From Prunus persica (Eukaryota; Streptophyta; Magnoliopsida; Rosales; Rosaceae), in assembly GCF_000346465.2 (NCBI RefSeq), contig NC_034014.1, positions 17,745,542-17,809,541 on the forward strand: a stretch of DNA of 64,000 nt, read 5' to 3'. Below, one piece after another: positions 20,182-32,796 of this stretch. A model generated the notes under the pieces. The model was not told the origin of the DNA. It made no database searches and was given only the letters and a program-made list of their open reading frames with translations. The position numbers and the translations under genes are program-made. Position 1 is the stretch's first letter. Every line of letters starts with the position of its first letter.

Positions 20182-22946
20182 ATGATGGTAATGGAGGCCA
20201 CGGTTGCGCATAGGTTGCAGTTTTCTACCTGGATTGATTCGGAGAAGGTTGCGAGGCGGCCGAGCAGTTCAGCGCGGTGCTCTCAGAGATTGAAGGAGCA
20301 AAACAAGCTCCGGGTGCTTGTTGCAGCTCACCTACCCTCCTCTAGAGTCTCTAATCGCCAACGACATGTCGCTTTGGAGGTTTCATGCTCCTACAACAAG
20401 TTTCCAGGTAGTTGTTGAGACGTTCAATCGGTTTTTGTTGGTGGTACGCATGTAGGGACAGATGTTGATGTAGAGAATGTTTAATTCCTGATTTGTAATA
20501 ATTATTTAGTCATTAGTTAATTTTCTGTGTTGAAATTGCATTAGGAAAAGGATTAAAGAAGAAGATATATTTCAAATTTTAGAAGGTTGTATAATTGTCT
20601 GCTGAGAAAAAAAAAAAAGTATATGGAAGGAGTATAATTGTTTTCTTAAAAGGAAAAAAAAACATTTGCTCTTCGATAAAGAAGAAAAAAAATTTGGTTT
20701 CAATAAATGTAAATTGTTTTGAGTCTCAAGAATTTCCTAGGATCCAATAAAATTGTCTCTCTCTCTTTTTTTATCTCTCTATGTCTCTCCCCCCTCTCAT
20801 GAATGTCTCTGTGCATATTAACTACAATTAATTTTCTTTCTGAGGATTGAATTTTTATTTCAATTATTACTTTTGTAGCTTCAACAGTGGAATCTGGAAA
20901 CTTTCAAACTCCTTTTGATGAATCTCTGGTTTTGAAGGTATGCGTGGCACACCTTTTCTAGTTTGTTTGGGCCATGAAGTCTGGTGAAAGAAATCCTAGT
21001 CTCTATTAATGTGTTACAAAATTTATCTCATGTCCAATCTGATTGTAAACTGTGGTACCAACTATATATTATTTATTTATGTGTGCAAAAGGACACACAC
21101 ATATGTCAAGAAAGGGTTAATGTTTTCTCAGTTCTCATCTTAGACATTTTTTGGCATATTTCTAACTGGAAGTTAATAAAATTGCAGAATAAGGCACAAG
21201 CCATCGAGCCATATTTAAATGGACGATGTATATATCTTGTTGGTAAGTCTCTTCGTACGCCCTTTGCCTTTAATCTAGGATTTTTTTTACCCTCTACCTA
21301 AAGAAACTAATTCTGAATTGCAGGTATGATGGGATCTGGGAAAACAACTGTTGGCAAGATTTTGTCGCAAGCAATTAATTATTCTTTTATTGATAGGTTC
21401 GTAGTCTGTCTACCTTTGAGTTTGGTCTTCGTAAAAAAAGTTGCATGCTCTATTTTGATTTCAATGAGAGGAAGGACGGAGTTTTTTCTCTATCATTTTT
21501 CTCGTTATTTTCAAGTCCAGTCTGAAGCCTTAATGCTCAAGCTGTTTGGAGGACTCTCAGAAGCTATGCCAATGAAAACTGTAGATATTGGCACATGAAA
21601 TTTCTGTGATCCCAGTTCACGTAGTATTCTGTGTTGGAACAATCAGAAAGCTGTAGTGTTCCTTGAATGATTGTCTGTCGTTTTATGGCTGATTTAGGTT
21701 ATGAGTTCATGTTACTTCTTACTAATAGTACTCTGTATTTCGGTATATGCTTGTTGGGGCTCTAGTGATACATTGGTGGAGCATGAGGTTGGTGGAACTT
21801 CTGTAGCTGAAATTTTCAAACTCAATGGAGAAGGCTTTTTCAGAGATAAAGAGGTCAGTTGGAAACTGTTTCTGTTGATTTATTTACTGCAGATTTTCAT
21901 GTTTGGCCTGTTTTTTTTGAATTACAGTGCATCGTGGTAGAATGCATCTGTACACCTGATGTACATACATACATACATACATACATATAGAAAAGTGAAG
22001 CATGGTTTATAATTATACTTCTTCCTTTTAGACTGAGGTGCTACGTAAACTGTCTTTGATGCATCATCTTGTTGTTTCTACGGGTGGAGGTGCAGTTGTA
22101 CGGCCCATCAACTGGTTAGTAGTAATACACTTGTGTATTTTACTAAACTTTCTACGTTTTTTAATTCTCTGTATATTATATTAATTGTGTTAATATACAC
22201 ATCTATTTGGTGAATCAGGAAATGTATGAAGAAGGGTATTAGTGTCTGGTTAGATGTACCCTTGGAAGCCCTGGCTCAGAGAATTGCCGCTGTGGGAACT
22301 GGTTCTCGCCCTCTTTTGCATCACGAGTCAGGGGATGCATACAGAAAAGTACGCTATTTATGTTTAGCTGAAAATTCTTACTAACATAGTCCTTAGTTCT
22401 ATGATTGGTCAATAAACAGGTTATCTACTCACTGGAAAGTTTACACTTTGCCTTCCATGCAGACTTTTATGCGTCTGACAAGCCTTTTTGAACAGAGAGG
22501 TGATTCATATGCTAATGCCAGTGCTAGGGTTTCCTTGGAAAGTAAGTGGAGATTTGTGGCCCTTTCTTTGTGTTATGACATAATAGTAAAAAATAAAAAC
22601 AGAGAGAGAGATTTTTACTTGTACGATCTTCATGGCTTGGATTCTTTGTTGTGCAGATATTGCAGCCAAGTTGGGTTATAGAGATGTGTCCAGTCTCACT
22701 CCGACTGCCATTGTTATTGAGGTTCCTCTCTTACTCTCGCTCTCAATGTTGCATTCCCATCTAGTGGAACATGAGCATAGTCCACCTAAAAAACACAAAA
22801 AGAGGGCTAGATGTTGAAGCATTATCATAACTTGGTTGTAAATTATGTGTTACTGCTTAATTTGGGTGTACCCTTTTTACCAGGTACTAGAACAAATTGA
22901 AGTCTTTCTGAAGGAAGAAGATGGCCATGCCCATATTACATTCTAA
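20182..22946 (+). CDS. SK: Shikimate kinase, plastid (10 exons, 306 aa)
   Basis: Coding exons: 20182-20407, 20879-20937, 21188-21242, 21324-21396, 21766-21853, 22032-22114, 22219-22348, 22463-22541, 22657-22721 and 22884-22946. All introns are GT-AG, and the exons sum to 921 nt with phases that agree. The enzyme (EC 2.7.1.71) phosphorylates shikimate at the 3-OH with ATP, step five of the plastid shikimate pathway to aromatic amino acids. The N-terminal ~95 residues are Ser/Arg/Ala-rich, as a transit peptide. The mature part shows the P-loop [11 protein letters not shown] (split over exons 3-4), the shikimate-binding Asp of DSDTL, Arg of GEGFFRDKE, the STGGGAV loop, the lid Arg in GTGSRPLL, and the adenine-side Arg in RGDSYANAS. 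All key residues are present, so it should be active. The upstream ATG (20182) was chosen; ATGs at codons 2 and 4 are alternatives. Confidence 0.96.
21962..21988. repeat. (TACA)n microsatellite in a shikimate kinase intron
   Basis: About seven tetranucleotide units in the intron between exons 5 and 6. Confidence 0.95.
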
Positions 22947-25638
22947 GATGCCGAACTTCCTTTTAGCATTCTTGTTGTGGTATATTTATTATTTCCTTTA
23001 TCGTGCTATGTTTCTATTTTCAGTAATGAAACATGGATATATGCGTCTATTGTGATAATGGAGTTTGAAAAAGAAAAGAACTACTGTAAGATTGCGATTG
23101 TGATCTCGAATAAGGTTGTAACTGTATATATTGTTTGACCTGTGAAGTGAGGTCCTTGACCCCTCTGCCAGTATCCCCTTTGTTTCGAGATTTTGTTTCA
23201 GTCGGTCATAAAAGTAGTTCTAAACAATTTTGCAGATCAAACCCTTGTTTGTTACTTCAATTTTTAAATGGACGTGCATTAAAATGTTCTCTAAATTGCC
23301 TTTGATTTCTATAATCATGTGAGAGCTGGGGGGTTGCAATTAGTTCCTTTTTTGCTTCTTGACAGTTCAATACAATGGAGTTTAGCGGTATTTCTCTTTG
23401 TAATGTCATAAATTCAAATTTCCCTCGCTCGCTGATCAGAAAAATTAAAAAACAGAACTAACAAATGAGAACCCAAGTTAAGAAAGAACCAAAAAAGTTG
23501 GTGTTGGGTGGAGATGGGTTTCCAAAATGCAATACCATAGTTTACAGTCGTTGCCGATTTAGTTGGATATAATGGAACGGAAATAGATCAAAATTCATGT
23601 GGACACTCTCCTAGCCACGTTCCTAACAAATTCACCAACATTGGAAGCTAACGATGCTTGCAAACAAAAAGGACCACTTCTCCTTGGAGCATGCGACGGA
23701 CAATCTAACCACAAAAGATGAACAATAATACAAAAATTCAAGCTCAAAATATGACCAAATTGATGTTCACTTTTGCCAAGTGGTGTTTGAGTTTGTGAGG
23801 ATATTGGATGCCGGTGATTTAAGAGAGTTGAAAGAAAAACATAGTATGCACCTGAACATGGATGTTTCTTTAAATTTTGTGCATCAATCGGGGACTCGAA
23901 ATTTGAAATATCCTCCAACATAAAGAAGAGAATTACCATTACTTGAGCACAATGATCCATGCCGAATGAGGAAACTTGGCATTTTGATAGGATGTGGTTG
24001 TAAGTAGGCGAAGGCAAACCTAATGGCAAAAAAATATATATACAAAAACAAAACAGAATTCATTTCAAAGGCTTTAGAGGGAATACATCATTTTACAACA
24101 GCCAATTGATTTAAGCAGCTCAGTAGCTTGTAGATGCAGTTCAGTAACCGAGGGAAAAGTTAAAGGCAAACTGACATTTCCAAAATGAAATTTTACATAA
24201 AGAATGACACTAGAGAGATTACTCCCTCAATCCAGATAAAAAGGGAAAAAACTGACATTTTTCAAACATCAATGCAAAACTTCAATTGCTACCAAAATAC
24301 AAAGAGGCAAAAAAGGGGAAAAGAAAAAACCTCTAGAAGTGATTTCAAGTATTCTGCATCGCTATTATGAGAAGGGAGATATGTAGAAATTTCATAGTCA
24401 GCATTGTTGGTTTTGGATTTTGTCTTGTTGGCCTGTAACAATGATGGTTTTGCTGGCATGTTAGGAAAATGGTTTCAAGATGACTTAAGATCAGTGGAAA
24501 AAGAAAGTAAATAAATGGAAATTAAATTACACCTAGAACAAGGTTGCAACTAGACTTGTTCCAGTGAACCCAGATTTTTTATTTTTTATTTTTTACAAAT
24601 AAAACTTATGGTTACTTATTCCACAATTACTATCTACAAAGCAAAAACTAATTACATGCGCAGCACATACACATGGAGAAATGTAAAAACTTTTTATTAC
24701 CAATCACTCAAGCAATTGAGTGTGTCCCCGACCTAACTCGAAGGTGCTTTTATCAGGACCATTGCAATTTGCAGCAGTCCCCCAAATTCAAAGGTAGGTC
24801 AGTGAAATAGTTGACATAACAACTTGCTGCTGGAAGAATGTGGCTCAATTTGAAGCTTCCTTTGTTGCTCCCTTGCTGGGATAGGACTCTGGTGACCTAC
24901 CTGTGAGGAGAAGAAACAGAACTGTGTTATGTTTAGCTACAAAACATCGCAGGATTGCAAGCGATCACAGAAAAAGTACAACAATAAACTTGAGAAATCA
25001 GGGAGGTTGGGGCTGTCCAAATCCAAAGTACTATGTTGGAAGAGTGGGAGATAATACCCTAAGGAATGGCCCCGTTTGAGACTACTTCTGTAGCAAGCAC
25101 TTTTACTCAAAGAGCTTTTATTAGAAGCACAGAAAAAAATTTATTAAACATAGAGGTTTTTCAGGAAGCACTTGTGGGCTTTATGACTCATACGCACTCT
25201 TAAGTTTTTCTGCCAAACACTTTCAAAAAGGTGTTTGGTTGTCCGAAAACACTTTCAGCCCCTCTACTAGTTCTGTTTCTGCGTTCCAATTCACTTATTT
25301 CTAACTGCTAATATTAACATGGGCAAAGCTAGCACCACTTAGACTAAGCTTGGCCATTCACATAAACATAGTAGCACTGCACATTATATTCTCAACTAAA
25401 ACTTCTTGGTTGGCTTAAAGTTTGATAATTTAACATTCATAAGCTCATTCAGAATTGCAAACTTAAATTTATCAAGTTACATCAAACACAACATCATCCA
25501 TCATGCCGTTAGGGCAACCATGAACCAAATAAAGCAAAGCATAAAATTTTCTTAACAAACACAAGTCAGCATGAAGAATGTAACAGTAAAGATTTCAATC
25601 ATACGTTTGGATGGAATTCCACAGTGCTCCACCAAGAA
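22947..25638. other. 3' flank of shikimate kinase and intergenic region
   Basis: 22947 to about 23250 is probably the 3' UTR. The rest holds no gene that I can support. The longest open frame (23595-24029, minus, 144 codons) has poor protein character and no homology I recognise. About 24830-24930 reads on the minus strand as if an intron acceptor (cctcacag) were followed by exon-like sequence; it could be a 3' UTR exon of the F-box gene. A stretch near 25060-25270 (ggccccgtttgagac...ggtgtttggttgtccg) resembles an old hAT-type MITE. Confidence 0.4.
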
Positions 25639-26739
25639 TCACAACGTGACCGCCAAGCAGTTGACGATGGAGAAGTTTTTCGGAACCGAAATGAGCTTAT
25701 GGGACCAACCAATCTTTCCCTGCAACTCTCCATCCCCATTTTTCTCCACTTCAATTTCCGCACACCAAATCTCAATTTCTTTACCATTTCCCTTCCCTTC
25801 CCACAACACAACCAATTTCTCTCCCACATTCGCCATCGTGGCGCCGCACAAGAACTTGGGCAGCCCCTTCTCCAGTCCCTTGAGCTCTTTCCAAACCCTC
25901 TTCTTCACATCAAACCCTCTAATTTTCCCCAAATAGTCATAGCAGTAGAGAATCCCATGGACCACACAGGCCCTCCCTCTCCAACCCAAGTCAAGCCTTT
26001 TATCAACCACATCCCAAGTTCCGGCTTTCGGGTCCAACACGACGCCGCCCCGGTCCGCCATGGCGTACACGCGAGCGCCGATCACGGCGCTCGCGTGCAT
26101 CCACTTGGCGCGGACATCAATCGGGCTCCGCACCGCCTCCCAGCGGCCCGTCCCCGGGTCAAGAGACTCGGCCCAGAACTCGTTCCGGGCCCACGAGTCC
26201 GCGACGCAGCCGCCGATGACGTATATCTTTCCGTCGACGACGCCGGCAGCCGAGAACTCGCGCGCCACGCGCATGGGAGGACCCTTGCGCCACGTGTGGA
26301 GGCGGCAGTCGAGGACCCATACGTGCGAGGAAGGGACGTCGTTGATTGAGCCTCCGATGACGTAGATGGTGGGGCCCACGACGGCGTATGCGGCGCCGAC
26401 TGTTGGGGCGGGGAGTGGCGGGACCGGGATGAGAACGTGAGGGTTGTTTGGGTTGTTGGGGTTGGGGTTTTGATAGAGTGTGAACCAGGCGGAAGGGTTG
26501 TGGTGCAGCCGCAGGGTGAGGTAGAGGAAATGTTCGGTGGAGCTGAGGAGGGAGCGGGTGGTGAAGAAGAGTGGTGATGAGAGGAGGGAGCGGATGGGTC
26601 GCGAGACAATGGAGAGGGTCGGGTAGTACCAACGTGGGACCCGCGCTATACAGTTCAAAGCGACATCGTCTGGGAGGGACGGGATTAGTTGTGCCTCGGT
26701 TGCTGAGCTGCTCTGTGTGGTGGTGGTGGAGGTAGACAT
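25639..26739 (-). CDS. F-box/kelch-repeat protein, SKIP6-like
   Basis: Intronless, 366 residues. An F-box lies at about residues 17-60 ([19 protein letters not shown]). Kelch-type repeats follow from about 110 to 310, shown by [40 protein letters not shown], and the paired W and G residues of each blade ([27 protein letters not shown]). The F-box would bind SKP1 in an SCF ubiquitin ligase and the kelch propeller would hold the substrate. Length and F-box sequence are close to the Arabidopsis SKIP6 group (from memory). The central codons are strongly GC-rich (26050-26600), unlike the AT-rich flanks. The Ser/Thr-rich first 16 residues are probably disordered. No breaks are seen. Confidence 0.92.
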   Translation of the reverse strand: MSTSTTTTQSSSATEAQLIPSLPDDVALNCIARVPRWYYPTLSIVSRPIRSLLSSPLFFTTRSLLSSTEHFLYLTLRLHHNPSAWFTLYQNPNPNNPNNPHVLIPVPPLPAPTVGAAYAVVGPTIYVIGGSINDVPSSHVWVLDCRLHTWRKGPPMRVAREFSAAGVVDGKIYVIGGCVADSWARNEFWAESLDPGTGRWEAVRSPIDVRAKWMHASAVIGARVYAMADRGGVVLDPKAGTWDVVDKRLDLGWRGRACVVHGILYCYDYLGKIRGFDVKKRVWKELKGLEKGLPKFLCGATMANVGEKLVVLWEGKGNGKEIEIWCAEIEVEKNGDGELQGKIGWSHKLISVPKNFSIVNCLAVTL

Positions 26740-26977
26740 GGCTGTGTGCCTGTATCAGATCTGTAATTTTTTCTTAATATCGCTGTTCGTCCATTGGATT
26801 TGGAGGATAATTAAATTAATAAAAATTTGTAGATATCCTCATTTCTAGCATTAGTAAAAGGTACGTGCGGTCCGGTTTAATTCGGGTTTTTTTTCTTCTT
26901 CTTGGAATTGAAATTGAAATCAAACTTACTTAGGATCCAATTTGAATCGGTTCGGTTTTTTCTATAGAAAATAATTA
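26740..26977. promoter_or_regulatory. Upstream region of the F-box gene
   Basis: Short AT-rich spacer between the F-box start codon and the outer MULE-type element. It must hold the minus-strand promoter unless that lies inside the mobile element. Confidence 0.35.
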
Positions 26978-29231
26978 GGACAAACTACATAAAATCTCCT
27001 AAATTATAGGGTCATTTTCAAGTTTATGCCCAATTTTAGAGACATTTACAAATACATTCTCAAACTCCTAGAAAACTTACAAATTGCCCCCTCTATTAGC
27101 TAAACTGTTAGTAAGTCTGTTAAGTACTTACCTGGAAACTTTGGGTCCCACTTTTATGCTTATGTACAGTCCATGTAGACAAAATAATATTTTAAAATTT
27201 AAATTCATTTAAAAGATTAGAATAATAATAAACCTAAAATCTATAAGGGAAAAAAAAAAAAAAAAAAAGCAGCAACCCCCATTGCCACCCCTTTCTCCCT
27301 CTCCCACCCCACAACCACCATCTTCCCCAAGCAACCTGCACCAACCTCTCACACCCTGCATCAATATTCAAAGCTCGCTCATTTACCCATTTTTTAATTC
27401 ATCACCTTCAAATTTTGTTCAAGGGCTGAAATTTTGAAGAACTGAAAGAGACCTTTTAATCTGGAAAAAAAAAAAAAACAAATAGACCGTTCAAGTTTTC
27501 AGTGTTGTTAAGGAGGGCATGTCTCCGGTGAACCTAGTCGCCACCTCAATCCTAATTTAGGGTAACGATGGTGGTTGGAAGGATGTTACAATGGCTGCTG
27601 GATGGAGACGACGATTCTGGCAAGGAAGCATTGAGGGGCTGGGTGTTTTAGTGACGGTGTTGGGTCTAGTACGATAGTAAGTTGAGCTGAGAGGTTGGGA
27701 GGAGGAGAGGGACAATGATTTTTCTTTTTCTTTTTTAAATAAAAATTAATTAGTTAATATAATTTTACTTGTTTTGTATAATAGTTTATTAGTTTTTTGT
27801 CCATGTGAAACTCCACATCAATTAAAAAATGGGTAAACTGCCGAATACCCTTATGAACTATCACGCTAGTTAAAATCTACACCATGAATTAATTTTTCAG
27901 CCAATTTAGCATTCGTACTAAATTTTATCGCAAATTTACCTCCACCGTTAATTTTTAGCAATTTCCATCCAAATTTCTATTAAAAACACCACGTGAATGG
28001 CACATGCCAACCCTGCAACCCAAATTACCCAGCAAACCCTCTATGAACCCTCTCTCTGTCTCTTCATCTCTTCTTGTCTCTCCCCTCTCCCCGTTTCTTC
28101 CTCTTAGGCCTCAGCCCACCCTACCCCAACAATACCAAACCAAGACAACCGCTGAAAAATCTCTCTCATTCAATCCATGTATTCCCTCGTTGGCCACGTC
28201 ATCGTCCTCACGACTAAACGCCAAGTAGCCAATCGCTAGCCCCAAAAAGAGAAGCACAATTTCGTCGAGTCGGGTGGCCGAGAACTTCCCAAAAGATAGG
28301 GATAAAGAAGAAGAGATGGGGAGAGAGAGAGACTTTACAAGCAACAATGTTTGCCTTCACAGAGAGGAACGACAGAATGGAGAAGCATAGATTAAACAAT
28401 AAACCAAAAGGCTTAGCCTTTTTTCTTTTGAGATCTTTAGCCAAGGATCATATCTAACTTAATTAAGTGAAAAAAAAGGTTTACTTTTTTGAGTTTCTTT
28501 CAGGTAGAGGACCAAGGTCAGAGCTTTGTATTTTGTTGTAAAAAGTGAGATTTGCACTTCAATCAAGATTGAAGAGACTTATGAAAATTGATTGAAACCC
28601 AGAATGAGAAATTTGAGATTTTGGTTTGTAATTTAGGCCATGGTCACAAGATCTTGGTGATTTGGGTTTGTAATTCAAAATCCCCTCCCCCCCAAGATTG
28701 TTCTCTCATTCGAGCTCTTTGACGAAGCAGAGAAAAAAAAAAATATTCTGCTGGTCTCCAGTAGCTTATTGGAATTGTCTTCAAAGCCAAAAACCCGTCT
28801 AGGTTCGAGACTAGCAGAGAGAGAGAGAGAGAATAAGAGAGAGGTTAGAAAATTAATTTTTAATTCAATAGTGAATCATGTGCCTGACATGTGACTTTTT
28901 TAATAGAGACTTGGATGGAAATTATTAAAAACTAATGGTGGGGGGTAAATTGGCGTTAAAATTTAGTACGAGTGCTAAATTGGCTGAAAACTAATGCAGG
29001 GTGTAGATTTCAACTAGCGTGATAGTTCATGGGGGTATTCGGCAGTTTACCCTTAAAAAATAGGTCCCACAAATGCCATAAACATTTAATAGATTAACTA
29101 ACGGTTTGACTAACATATGGGGTAAATTATAGGGTTTCTAGGAGTTTGATTATGTACTTGTAAATGTCTCTAAAATTGGATTTGAACTTGAAAATGACCC
29201 TATAGTTTGGGGGGTTTTATGTAGTTTGTCC
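26978..29231. mobile_element. MULE-type TIR element (outer), split by a second MULE-type element
   Basis: The left end ggacaaactacataaaatct and the right end, read on the other strand as ggacaaactacataaaaccc, start long inverted repeats; agggtcattttcaag and ttttagagacatttacaa recur in both. A perfect 9-bp duplication aaataatta brackets it (26969-26977 and 29232-29240). Without the inner insertion the element is about 1.0 kb. Its interior (27260-27830) holds C-rich then T-rich sequence and no transposase, so it is non-autonomous. Confidence 0.93.
27831..29052. mobile_element. MULE-type TIR element (inner), 1222 bp
   Basis: Both ends start gggtaaactgccgaatacc and carry about 190 bp of inverted repeat. 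Shared words are gctaaattggctgaaaa and actaacggtgg-like blocks. A perfect 9-bp duplication ttaaaaaat flanks it (27822-27830 and 29053-29061); those copies lie inside the outer element. The TIR is clearly the same family as that of the large MULE starting at 31955. The 850-bp interior is more GC-balanced and has a minus-strand open frame (28347-28111, 78 codons) with a hydrophobic segment (EIVLLFLGLAIGYLAFSRE). It may be captured host sequence, but I do not recognise it. Confidence 0.94.
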
Positions 29232-29240
29232 AAATAATTA

Positions 29241-29670
29241 ACAGAGGAAAATGGTTGAACTTATGTCTTGCAAAAAATACAACACAAGTCAAAATGGGTT
29301 TTTCCACAAGAAGTGAATTTTGGATTTCAAATGGGTCTGGGTCCGGTTCAGGTGCTTTTAAGTTGTCAAATATTTGGACGCCCATTCCTTTTAAAACATT
29401 TTTTTTTTATTTATAAAAAACTTTTAGCCTTTAAACATTGCACCTCTAAAAAATTCATGGGTCCGTCAGTGTACATACAAGTGTTAAAGGGGAAAATGCT
29501 AAGATTAAATCTAACAACTCCAAATATTTGACAAAAAATAATAATTTATATAGTATATCAATTAATACGAAAATCAATATCAATCATCAATTAATCTAAC
29601 AAAAATCAATATCAAATTATCAATTAAACAAATAATTGATCATACCTCGAGTCTTGTGCCGCGCAGCCTC
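29241..29670. other. Non-coding spacer
   Basis: AT-rich. No supported gene or repeat. Confidence 0.4.
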
Positions 29671-31746
29671 TGTTAGATATATGCCTTAGAAGCCAATATA
29701 AAATGTATAATTCTAAGAAAATAATATATAATAATCAAAGGGGTAAGAACGTTGCTTTAGATACATAAAGTACACAAAGTAACAACTTCATGGATTAAGA
29801 TATAAATGGAAAGTGGTGTAAAGAAGTTAGATGCACGAGACCTTTCCAAACATATAAATATCGTATCCTAAAATTTTCTTGGTCATAGGATCACCAATTG
29901 GACAATGGTGACCTGCAAAGACTGGTATACATTATGTCTGCTCAATTGGGAGGATGACTAGGCTATAGTCATTCGTGTAGAGATATTAAGATAGATGTGT
30001 AGGTGCTCTATAGAAGATGGAGTCCATTGAACGCGATCAACTCTAGAATTCTTGTATGGAAGTCTTCCTGACAAGTGTCAAACAAAGAATTCTAAGTTGT
30101 GATAATGAAAATTAATCCTTAGACCTGAGACATCACAGTTGTCTTATGTATATGTTGTTTCTCTTTGAGAGCACTATACAGTCGTATCAAAATGATGTGA
30201 CTTAAAGGTGTTCCTCAAGATTCTCAGCGTGTACGCAGAGACAGGTGAATATACAACAAAGAATCTCTGCTTTTAGTAAGAAGAGAGAATACTCTAAAGA
30301 TATGATTCGTGAATCTTTGGCCAAAATATTGGATGGAAATTGAAACAAGAACATTTGCAATTTCATCAAATTGAATCATATAATCAAGAGATGTCATATT
30401 AGGGATTTTGACACAAGTTTACCATATCCCGAGAATATGACATAGAGTATTGAATTAGAGAAGGATCGAATTGCATTGTAATCACAAACTGACTAGGTTC
30501 TTTAAATGAATTCTTTTTAGCTTGGTAAGCCATGACATATTGCAAGGTGTCACTCATGATTTGTGGAAGCCCTATAAGGACTAATTATAATTAGCCTTCG
30601 CCAATAGGGAGAATTGTATGGAGGGATATAATTCACACTTGATTCAGAGTGAATCATTCAAACCCAATGCCTCGCTAATTAGAACCTATAAGATCGCACA
30701 CCGAAAAGGAATCGATTAGGAAATTATGAAAGAGAATGAATGACTTTGTGACTTGGTCAAAGTCAATGTGAAAGTCAAAGGTCAAATAGTTGACTCAACA
30801 CTTGACACGGTCAACTAAGGATGACTGAGACCAACATTCATTAGACAAGTGAGTGATTGAATTAGTCAAGTCACTAGAGTAATTAAATTAATTAGATTAA
30901 TTTAGGACAAGTGAGTGATTGAATTAGTCAAGTCACTAGAGTAATTAAATTAATTAGATTAATTTAATTATCCAATTAAGGTTTGAAAATTTAATTAAAG
31001 GTCCCATATGACTTGGAAATTCAAAAGGGATTTGACCACATGAACTTAGGCACATATGTGACACATTATAGGATTAATGTGTTGGACCAAGATAGCAAAA
31101 GATGACACGCAGAGAGAAGGGGGGAGGTGGTGTGGCTACACTTGGGTTTGGGGGTATTTTTGTCACTTTTGTGACATTTTTGATCCTATAAGTGTGTAGC
31201 TATGGAATCCTATCATCCCAGGGTTTTCAAGTTGGTGAAATTGGAAGAGAGAAAACATCAAGCTCTCTCTCTCCCTAACCCCTTCAATCTATCACATCAA
31301 GTGAGGGTGCTAGCACCACTCTTCACTTATTATCTACTCATTCTCTCATTCCATTCAATCCTTGGTGAAGAGCTTTGGGAAGGTGCATATCTTTGTACTT
31401 ATTTGGAGAGCTACAAGGTAAAGAATCAACGTCAAAGGGAGAGCCAACAACAAAGAGACCACTCCCTTTACTTGAACACCATTCTTAGTTTCAAGATTTG
31501 CTTCAAGGGTATGAACATCTTATCTTTTTCTCAAATAGGATTTAGAGAGTTTTTGGTGCACACTTTCATAGACTTATAAAGATTGAGACCAAATGAGACT
31601 TGCATGAATCCCTAGTTTATTTAATGTGGAACTCTTACTTTGATTTCATTTTAGATATGGCTTGCTAGGTGATTTATACTCTCAAAGTTTGACTGTAGAG
31701 TTTTTAGAAATCTTTACACAACACCATTCCCACAATATTCCATTCA
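29671..31746 (+). mobile_element. Solo LTR (~2.1 kb), probably copia type
   Basis: It starts tgttagatatatgccttaga, a typical long plant LTR start. A promoter-like tcctataagtgtgtagc lies at about 31180, and no gag, pol or primer site follows. The right end is tentative: ending at ...ccattca (31746) would leave flanks gcctc (left) and acctc (right), a 4 of 5 match. It contains a perfect 62-bp tandem duplication. Confidence 0.6.
30844..30967. repeat. Perfect 62-bp tandem duplication
   Basis: The unit begins gacaagtgagtgattgaatt and ends attagattaatttag. Two copies stand side by side (30844-30905 and 30906-30967) with only end-base differences. It lies inside the LTR and is a recent slippage or short duplication event. 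Confidence 0.93.
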
Positions 31747-31954
31747 ACCTCTTCCTATTCGAGTTTGTTAATCATATGAATACAGATATAGCCAAATTAG
31801 AAATAATAAACATATTATAAAGAAATAACAACAACAACAAAAAAACCCAGAAGAAATGTTGAGTGGTTGCTGAAGAAGAAAAACAAAAAACCAGACCTTG
31901 AGTCAAAGTTCTTAAGCCTCGAGCACTAGACCTTTGTTATTATCATATCAATAA

Positions 31955-32335
31955 GGATAAACTGCCGAATACCCCTTTGGACTATTTCAACTGTCGAAAT
32001 GTCCACCTTGAATTAATTTTTCACCTAATTTAGCCCCCGTATTAAATGTGTTTGCCAATTTCGCCCCCACCGTTAGCTTTTTCACAATTCCATCCAAATG
32101 CCCGTAAAAAACACCACGTGAATGGCACATGTGGCTTTTGTTGAGGGTAATCTAGTCTTTTTAATCCCCAGACCCCTTTTAGCGCTTCGTATGCCCAATT
32201 CACAAATCAGACTTAGGGGTCAAATTGAAATATTCGAAAAAGGGTGAGAGTGAAAGAGAGATAACGACTGAAAGATTTGAAAAGGGTGAAAGTGAAAGAG
32301 AGACCGCGACTGAGAGATTCGATTTGGGAGATATT
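31955..32335 (+). repeat. Left TIR of the MULE
   Basis: The outer half matches the TIRs of the inner MULE-type element at 27831. The inner half matches the inverted right end at 43105-43266. A 42-bp sequence near 32245-32325 (gggtgaaagtgaaagagaga, then cgactgagagatt) is present twice. Confidence 0.88.
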
Positions 32336-32707
32336 TTCTGACTTGAAGATTCCAAACGAAGGTGCGACAAAGGTGATTTAGTAAAGGCAACAGATTGAAT
32401 AGGAGAAAGAGTCAAAGACAATAAAAATTAGAGATGGTGGGGAAGCTCCCACATACAGTAAGTTGCTTACTTTATTTTATTTGTTTGATGCAATTGTTTT
32501 GGTTTTATTCTTTGTTTTTCTTTGATTTAATTGGGTTTGACTGTTTTGTTTATGCTGGACTTCATGAAAAAGCATAATAAAAGGACGAAAGTGGTCCCAA
32601 TGAATGTTGTTTGTTGACTGAGACTTTAACATGGTTAGGTTGTGTGGTCCCTATGCATGTTGTTTGTTTATTGTTTGTCAGACAATATGTAACTTGTTGT
32701 GTTTTTA

Positions 32708-32796
32708 TTGTATTGTATTGTATAGGGTAGATAGTAAATGTATATTGTATTGTATAGGGTAGATAGTAAATGTGTATTGTATTGTATAGGGTAGAT
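32708..32796. repeat. 32-bp tandem repeat, three copies
   Basis: The unit contains attgtattgtatagggtaga followed by tagtaaatgt. tatagggtag starts at 32721, 32753 and 32785. The third copy is cut by the LTR at 32797 and resumes after it at 35643 (tagatagtaaat). The array therefore predates the LTR insertion. Confidence 0.92.

Noticed and set aside
23595..24029. 144-codon open frame, minus strand
   Set aside because: No start context, domain or protein-like periodicity; flanks are ordinary spacer.
26082..26632. Long overlapping frames antisense and in other frames over the F-box gene
   Set aside because: Shadows of a GC-rich real gene; the F-box and kelch motifs occur only in the 366-codon frame.
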